NCBI RefSeq assembly: GCF_000974425.1
Contig: NZ_CP010429.1
Location: forward strand, 806,001-870,000
Direction: 5' to 3'
Origin: Spirosoma radiotolerans
GTDB lineage: Bacteria > Bacteroidota > Bacteroidia > Cytophagales > Spirosomataceae
DNA: 64,000 bases
Within the stretch, counting starts at the first letter, position 1. The number at the start of each line of letters is the position of its first letter. The translations under genes and the position numbers were made by a program. The notes below the pieces were generated by a model. It was not told the origin of the DNA. It made no database searches and was given only the letters and a program-made list of their open reading frames with translations. Below, piece by piece: positions 59,634 through 64,000 of this stretch.

Positions 59634-59691
59634 TTACGGTTTAAAGTAGGCTGACGCACGCACAAGCGCGTCAACTCACTTTAAACCGTAA
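59634..59691. repeat. composite intergenic hairpin between atpA and atpG
   Basis: Perfect outer 14-bp arms TTACGGTTTAAAGT (59634-59647) and ACTTTAAACCGTAA (59678-59691), with an inner stem TGACGC (59652-59657) / GCGTCA (59668-59673). A tail CCGTAAGCCGTAAGCC follows. Its plan and words resemble the lpxD-lpxC hairpin. Confidence 0.85.
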
Positions 59692-59712
59692 GCCGTAAGC
59701 CGAACACCTCAC

Positions 59713-60612
59713 ATGGCATCACTAAAAGAAGTACGCGCACGGATTTCATCGATCAACTCGACTCAGCAGATCACTAAAGCCATGAAAATGGTGGCAGCTG
59801 CCAAGCTACGCCGGGCACAGGATAACATTACGCAATTACGACCTTACGCTCAGAAACTGAGCCAGATGCTGGGAACGGTTTCGGCCGGAGCAGAAACCGC
59901 ATCAGAAAACCCCTACAAGCAGGCCCGCCCCGTTGAGCGTGTCCTGTTGATCGTGGTAACCTCAGACCGTGGCCTGTGCGGTGCCTTCAACACAAACGTG
60001 GTGAAAGGTGCGTTGACGGTGATGGATGAGAAATATGCTGCTCAGGCTCGTTCGGGTAATGTAGAGATCATGGCCATTGGCAAAAAGGGCGCGGAAGCGT
60101 TCCAGCGCCGGGGTTTCAAAGTCAACACAGCCCACGTTGATGCCTTTGGTTCGCTGAGTTTTGCCACCGTTCGGACGGCAGCAGAAGAAGCAATGGAAGG
60201 TTTTGCCAACGGCCGTTATGATGTTGTCGAGGTCATCTATAACGAGTTCAAGAATGCCGCCATGCAAATTGTGCGAACGGAGCAAATGTTACCTATTGTT
60301 TCGGCTGAAAAGCCGGGTTCGTCAGGTACCGGTACGCCGGCGGCTGCAATTAACTACATTTTCGAGCCTTCCGAAGAAGAAATCATTACGGAGCTGATTC
60401 CAAAAACAATCAAAATACAATTGTATAAGGCCGTTCTGGATTCAAACGCATCAGAGCATGGTGCTCGCATGACAGCGATGGACAAAGCAACTGAAAACGC
60501 GGGTGAGCTATTGAAGGAGCTGCGCCTGGTGTACAACCGGACGCGTCAGGCAGCCATCACAACCGAGATTCTTGAGATTGTAGGTGGTGCTGAAGCGCTG
60601 GCCAGCGCTTAA
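59713..60612 (+). CDS. atpG: F-type ATP synthase gamma subunit
   Basis: 299 residues. The N-terminal helix ASLKEVRARISSINSTQQITKAMKMVAAAKLRRAQ and the C-terminal helix ARMTAMDKATENAGELLKELRLVYNRTRQAAITTEILEIVGGAEAL form the rotating shaft inside the alpha-beta hexamer. The middle Rossmann-like part (VLLIVVTSDRGLCGAFNTNV) is also typical. It couples proton flow to ATP synthesis. A terminator hairpin follows about 30 bp after the stop. Confidence 0.97.
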   Translation: MASLKEVRARISSINSTQQITKAMKMVAAAKLRRAQDNITQLRPYAQKLSQMLGTVSAGAETASENPYKQARPVERVLLIVVTSDRGLCGAFNTNVVKGALTVMDEKYAAQARSGNVEIMAIGKKGAEAFQRRGFKVNTAHVDAFGSLSFATVRTAAEEAMEGFANGRYDVVEVIYNEFKNAAMQIVRTEQMLPIVSAEKPGSSGTGTPAAAINYIFEPSEEEIITELIPKTIKIQLYKAVLDSNASEHGARMTAMDKATENAGELLKELRLVYNRTRQAAITTEILEIVGGAEALASA

Positions 60613-60639
60613 TTTCCTCTAGATTAGCGAGTAATAGAT

Positions 60640-60675
60640 AAAGCCATTGCCCCAACGGGTGGTGGCTTTATTTGT
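60640..60675 (+). terminator. terminator of atpG
   Basis: AAAGCCATTGCCC pairs with GGGTGGTGGCTTT through Watson-Crick and G-U pairs, followed by TATTTGTTTT. It lies 28 bp after the atpG stop. Confidence 0.75.
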
Positions 60676-60876
60676 TTTGGATTAAGTGTCTGTTAAAATT
60701 GTATAACTTGTTTTAATCGATTGATTTATAGGTGTTTATTTGCCATGCTGATCTAGTAAATGGCTCAACAAATTCGAACGAATGAGGCCTGATTTTAGTT
60801 ATTTCGATAGGATATACGAACAGCTTTTTTTCAACGTTTACTAATCGGTTCGATACCATCTAACGATTCAAAAAAA

Positions 60877-61446
60877 ATGAAAATTAACCGCATAATCACC
60901 AGTTTGTTAGTCGCCGGTACGCTGGCGTCCTGCGCTCCGGCCATTACGGTCAAATACGATTACGATCCTAAAGTAAATGTTCGACAGTTTGCCACTTATC
61001 GTATCGAAGCTGATCGCCAGCGCAATGCTGACCCCATTGTGGGTAGTAATCTGAACCAACGTCGGATTGCCGACGCTCTCGATCAATCGCTTAAAGCCCG
61101 TGGTTACAAACCTGTAACGCAGGGCGAAGCCGACCTGGTTGTTCGGTTCTTCATGGATTCGAAAGACAAGCAGCAAATTCAGTCCAACAACATGTACTCA
61201 CCGTATTCGTGGTGGTACGGTGGTATGGGTAACAATGTTTACTCGCGCCAATATGAAGAAAACCGGGTTGTTGTAAACGTGTCGGATGCTCGTACAAACG
61301 ACATCATCTGGCAGGGTTGGGCAACAGGTCAGTTAAACAACCGCAATAAGGAGCGTGATCGCGATCAGGCCTTCCGTGAGACGATCACCAGCATCATGAA
61401 GAACTTCCCGGAAAGTGCCGGACAGGATTACGGTGCTGCCCGCTAA
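60877..61446 (+). CDS. DUF4136 lipoprotein
   Basis: 189 residues with a lipoprotein signal (lipobox LASC at about residue 19). The DUF4136 pattern is clear: VKYDYDPKVNVRQFATYRIE, RIADALDQSLKARGYKPVTQGEADLVVRF, and NRVVVNVSDARTNDIIWQGWATG. Members are outer-membrane-linked lipoproteins with no known activity. It is a single-gene unit with its own terminator. Confidence 0.9.
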   Translation: MKINRIITSLLVAGTLASCAPAITVKYDYDPKVNVRQFATYRIEADRQRNADPIVGSNLNQRRIADALDQSLKARGYKPVTQGEADLVVRFFMDSKDKQQIQSNNMYSPYSWWYGGMGNNVYSRQYEENRVVVNVSDARTNDIIWQGWATGQLNNRNKERDRDQAFRETITSIMKNFPESAGQDYGAAR

Positions 61447-61466
61447 CAGGATAAATAACTTGGTTG

Positions 61467-61501
61467 AAAAACCTGCTACCCAACGGTTGGCAGGTTTTTT
61501 T
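61467..61501 (+). terminator. terminator of the DUF4136 gene
   Basis: AAAAACCTGC (61467-61476) pairs with GCAGGTTTTT (61490-61499), with an inner CCAACGGTTGG palindrome, and runs into T residues. It lies 20 bp after the stop. Confidence 0.85.
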
Positions 61502-61545
61502 ATGGTCACTGGTTTTCGTTAATTTGTATCTTTTCTCACCGTGTC

Positions 61546-61848
61546 ATGCCTGCCGTAAGCCGAGGAATTGTGTATTCTCTCCTGGCAGTAGTTGTTGTAC
61601 TACTGCTGGGCATAGCGGCATTGATAAGTGTAGCTTCACAGCGAAACCAGCGCTTAAAAGATGCTACCATTGATTTTCAGCGCAATCTGAATCAGAAAGA
61701 AGGGAAAATAAAAGATCTTCAACAGCGGCTTGAAAACTGCGATACCGTCCGGGCGACCATTTCCAATGATTCAGGTTGGGGTCCTGCTTCTATCAGTACA
61801 GATACTACGGCTGTGGTTAGCCAAACTGTTTCTTCTCCTTCATTCTAA
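61546..61848 (+). CDS. small membrane protein with coiled coil (100 aa)
   Basis: 100 residues. One N-terminal helix (GIVYSLLAVVVVLLLGIAALISV) is followed by a charged heptad-like stretch (RLKDATIDFQRNLNQKEGKIKDLQQRLENC) and a Ser/Thr-rich tail. No family is recognised. It could be a small envelope scaffold protein. It follows the DUF4136 gene beyond the terminator, so probably has its own promoter. Confidence 0.6.
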   Translation: MPAVSRGIVYSLLAVVVVLLLGIAALISVASQRNQRLKDATIDFQRNLNQKEGKIKDLQQRLENCDTVRATISNDSGWGPASISTDTTAVVSQTVSSPSF

Positions 61849-62034
61849 GGATAGACAAGAAAAAAACGTCTAAAGCAGCTTTACAAACCCGAGTGGATAA
61901 AAAATAGGCTGGTGGTGTACATGTCAGATGGCCTTGGGAAAATGTTATCTCCAAAGCTCTGTACCAATAGTCATGTTTTAAGAATCGGTAGCTCAGCGTT
62001 GATCTACATTTGCTTACTCAGGTCAGGTTTTAAT

Positions 62035-62074
62035 AAAGACGTGTACATGGCTCTAAACCACGGTACACGTCTTT
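62035..62074 (-). terminator. terminator of the DUF6607 gene
   Basis: AAAGACGTGTAC (62035-62046) and GTACACGTCTTT (62063-62074) are exact inverted copies. Read on the minus strand the stem is followed by ATTAAAAC, 11 bp after the stop codon. Confidence 0.75.
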
Positions 62075-62084
62075 TACCGGCATT

Positions 62085-63014
62085 TCACTTCAAATATTTT
62101 TCAATTGTCTGTTGAATTAGTGGCCGACTCGCGGCTGAATTGTAGCCTGTCTTTTGTGTTGTAACGGCTAACTCATCAAGTTCGCGCCCTAGAGTCTGGC
62201 CTTTTACCTGACCTTTTATGGCCACCGCGTCGCGTTTGGCGAGTACCTCGCCCCATACCACCCGAACGTCGGCCCAGTATGCCCGATGTTTAGCCCAGAA
62301 ATCTTTGGCGGCTTTGCATTTGGCGTCGTCCGTACGCCGGTATGTATTTAATCCTTTTTCCGAAGCCAGTAACTGATCGCCCGCTTCGGAGCGGATAATC
62401 TTATCATTGTCCTGCTCGTGCACATAGCCATCCGGACGAATTTCGTGGTGATTCGTCCGGCGCATCACATTGTAATCCGTTCGTTTGGTGTATTCGCGCC
62501 GAGGCAGGGGCGCATCAACGGTGCTTTCCCAATACGTGCGGCCGTCGACATGAATCCAGGTCGCCGATCCTTCATAGCGCGGGCTGTCATCTACTTCAAA
62601 CACTTTCTGAGTCCACTGGCCTTTTACCTGAGCTGGGGTCAGCTTTATGCGTTTCCACGAGGCACTCTGGTCGAACTTGAGGAGACTCGTATTCTGAAAC
62701 TCCCAGTCTTCACGCCAGTGCTTGATGACCATTGTGTCATTCACAACAAGCAAGTGCTGAATAACAAGTTTGGTCGGTTTGTTTGCTGGCCCTAATTCTT
62801 CGTCAACAAATACCAGTTCGGTGCCTTTGGCCATGTAGCGGTCCTTGAAGGTGTATGTCTTATCGGGTGCAAATGTCTCAGCATACAGGAAATTGACATC
62901 ATGGCAGCCGCACTGCCCTTTTATGGCCGCAATATCTTCCGGCTTCGGTGCCGTTTGTGCATAGAGGGGACTGATGGCTATCAAAAGAGCCAATATGAAT
63001 AACGGTTGACGCAT
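62085..63014 (-). CDS. DUF6607 family exported protein
   Basis: 309 residues with a signal peptide ending SPLYA (about residue 19). Characteristic pieces: IKGQCGCHDVNFLYAETFAPDKTY, WREDWEFQN, SWKRIKLTPAQVKGQWTQKVFEVDD and RRTNHHEIRPDGYVHEQDNDKI. These match the DUF6607 family, found almost only in Bacteroidota and of unknown function. It is divergent from a TonB-dependent receptor gene and both have strong promoters in the shared gap, so joint use in uptake is likely. Confidence 0.82.
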   Translation of the reverse strand: MRQPLFILALLIAISPLYAQTAPKPEDIAAIKGQCGCHDVNFLYAETFAPDKTYTFKDRYMAKGTELVFVDEELGPANKPTKLVIQHLLVVNDTMVIKHWREDWEFQNTSLLKFDQSASWKRIKLTPAQVKGQWTQKVFEVDDSPRYEGSATWIHVDGRTYWESTVDAPLPRREYTKRTDYNVMRRTNHHEIRPDGYVHEQDNDKIIRSEAGDQLLASEKGLNTYRRTDDAKCKAAKDFWAKHRAYWADVRVVWGEVLAKRDAVAIKGQVKGQTLGRELDELAVTTQKTGYNSAASRPLIQQTIEKYLK

Positions 63015-63049
63015 AGGGAGATTCGTTTATGTATGAGAAATTGGTTCGA

Positions 63050-63080
63050 CAAAATTATATTTATTTAGACTGTTTACAAA
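63050..63080 (-). promoter_or_regulatory. promoter of the DUF6607 gene (TTTG-N19-TAATTTTG)
   Basis: On the minus strand TTTG (63077-63080) is followed after 19 nt by TAATTTTG (63050-63057), the textbook Bacteroidota arrangement, 35 bp before the start codon. Confidence 0.8.
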
Positions 63081-63095
63081 TTATTTTCTTAATTG

Positions 63096-63127
63096 TTTGG
63101 ACAAATTCTAAATAGGGTCTACGTTTG
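63096..63127 (+). promoter_or_regulatory. promoter of the TonB-dependent receptor gene (TTTG-N20-TACGTTTG)
   Basis: TTTG (63096-63099), 20 nt, then TACGTTTG (63120-63127). It gives an expected leader of about 60 nt to the ATG at 63193. Back-to-back with the DUF6607 promoter; the two -33 elements are only 15 bp apart. Confidence 0.8.
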
Positions 63128-63192
63128 TGGCCTAGACCAGCTCGACAACACGTTAGGTCGATAATCAAATCTGGATTTAACTAAACGCCACC

Positions 63193-64000
63193 ATGTCCCT
63201 GTTTTTACTGCTAATGCTGTCTTTCGCACAGCCAAGTCAAAACGATACGCTGAAAGCACGGCCCATTGACGAGGTCGTAGTAACAGCTACGCGGAATGAG
63301 CGGCCAATGGGGGCGTTGCCGCTGCCAGTTACGGTGATTCCTAGTAAACAAATTCAGCAGATGGGTAGTCTGCGGCTCAACGATGTATTGCGCGAGCAAA
63401 CGGGCCTGGCCGTTGTAACGGATCACGGGCAGGGGATTCAGGTGCAGGGTTTCGGTCCCGACTATACATTAATTCTGGTGGATGGCGAACCCATTGTGGG
63501 GCGCACAGCCGGTACGCTCGACCTAACCCGGCTGGCGGTTGGTAACATCAAACAGATCGAAGTCGTGAAAGGGCCGTCGTCCAGTTTATACGGTTCTGAG
63601 GCTTTGGCGGGTGTAGTTAACATCATTACACAGACCCCCGGTAGTGAGTTGAACCAGGCTAAAGGTAGTCTGTCAGCGCGCTACGGAGCCAATCAAACCA
63701 GTGACTTATCCGGCGATGTAAGTAAACAATGGGCCGTTGGCCGGTCGGGGAGGGTAGGTGTTTATGCCTTTGTAGATCGGTACCAGTCGGCGGGGTATTC
63801 GCTGGGGAATGGCTCGACGCAAGCCCAAACCGTTGCTCCGTTTACAAACTACACAGCTAGCGGACGACTAACGTTTACCTTTTCATCGAAACTAAAATTA
63901 GCCGTATCGGGCCGTTTTTTCAGTGAAAGCCAATCAAATGACTTCATCGTTAGCCCTGATACTAAGGTATCCGGCCCCGGAACTGTACGCGATTATAACT
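63193..64000 (+). CDS. TonB-dependent receptor, N-terminal part (truncated by window edge)
   Basis: The frame from the ATG at 63193 is open to the end of the window (269 codons). A signal peptide (SLFLLLMLSFAQ) precedes the TonB box DEVVVTATRNERP and the plug domain: PVTVIPSKQIQQMGSLRLND, QVQGFGPDYTLILVDGEPIVG, and VKGPSSSLYGSEALAGVVNIIT. Barrel strands begin after that. The protein imports a siderophore, cobalamin-like compound or other large nutrient; the substrate cannot be told from this part. It has no N-terminal carboxypeptidase-like extension, so it is not of the SusC type. Confidence 0.93.
   Translation, partial: MSLFLLLMLSFAQPSQNDTLKARPIDEVVVTATRNERPMGALPLPVTVIPSKQIQQMGSLRLNDVLREQTGLAVVTDHGQGIQVQGFGPDYTLILVDGEPIVGRTAGTLDLTRLAVGNIKQIEVVKGPSSSLYGSEALAGVVNIITQTPGSELNQAKGSLSARYGANQTSDLSGDVSKQWAVGRSGRVGVYAFVDRYQSAGYSLGNGSTQAQTVAPFTNYTASGRLTFTFSSKLKLAVSGRFFSESQSNDFIVSPDTKVSGPGTVRDYN

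Overview
The window looks like a chromosomal segment of a Gram-negative member of the Bacteroidota, most likely a Cytophagales species close to Spirosoma. This is inferred from gene content and signals, not from a database search. Pointers are a fused lpxC-fabZ gene, a lipoprotein-type TamL next to TamB, DUF4290 and DUF6607 family genes, many TonB/TPR/lipoprotein-type envelope proteins, and promoters of the Bacteroidota type (-33 TTG or TTTG, -7 TAnnTTTG). No insertion sequence, prophage, CRISPR array or rRNA operon is visible; there is one tRNA gene.

Layout. Positions 1-6.1 kb hold a minus-strand run of small membrane and stress-type proteins (DUF305, a lipoprotein, MscS channel, one-pass sensor, SpoIIAA-like/STAS, DUF1622, DUF2254) behind the tail of an unidentified gene, with a decayed copy of the sensor gene in the middle. 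From 6.4 to 17 kb come a TPR protein, a DUF1080 glycoside-type hydrolase divergent from an AraC regulator, RidA, a hemerythrin-like protein, a second AraC regulator, and four secreted proteins (cytochrome c, ScyD/ScyE-like, two lipoproteins). A CAT-anticodon tRNA follows. From 17.3 to 23 kb an HD phosphohydrolase precedes the lipid A genes lpxD, lpxC-fabZ and lpxA and an ABC ATPase. From 23 to 28 kb there is a methyltransferase and the conserved arrangement of a FtsX-like permease plus ATPase divergent from a TesA-like esterase. From 28 to 35.5 kb lie tamL and tamB. Then come terC, a lone nuoN, a heptose-kinase-like gene convergent with hemE, a glycosyltransferase, a PadR operon, a stand-alone CheB, a TPR protein and an MsbA-like exporter. 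From 47.8 to 50.3 kb, minus strand, are an exported SAM hydroxide adenosyltransferase, a microbial rhodopsin and a DUF4142 protein. murA, DUF4290, MATE, a tail-specific protease, FKBP, atpA-atpG, two small envelope proteins, DUF6607 and the start of a TonB-dependent receptor complete the window.

How it fits together. Most genes serve the cell envelope: lipid A synthesis and export (lpxD, lpxC-fabZ, lpxA, MsbA-like, heptose kinase), outer-membrane assembly (TamL/TamB, FKBP, Prc-like protease), peptidoglycan (murA) and osmotic or stress protection (MscS, DUF2254). Energy genes are scattered rather than in their usual operons (nuoN alone, atpAG alone).

Most unusual points: (1) the rhodopsin at 48762-49568 has Asp-Thr-Gln at the three pump-defining positions and a glycine where carotenoid-antenna rhodopsins have their opening. 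(2) Long intergenic hairpins separate many genes, including a perfect 48-bp palindrome that contains the stop codons of both flanking genes and a related pair of composite hairpins beside lpxC and atpG. (3) Four genes have a -7 promoter box exactly 4 nt before the ATG, which predicts leaderless mRNAs.
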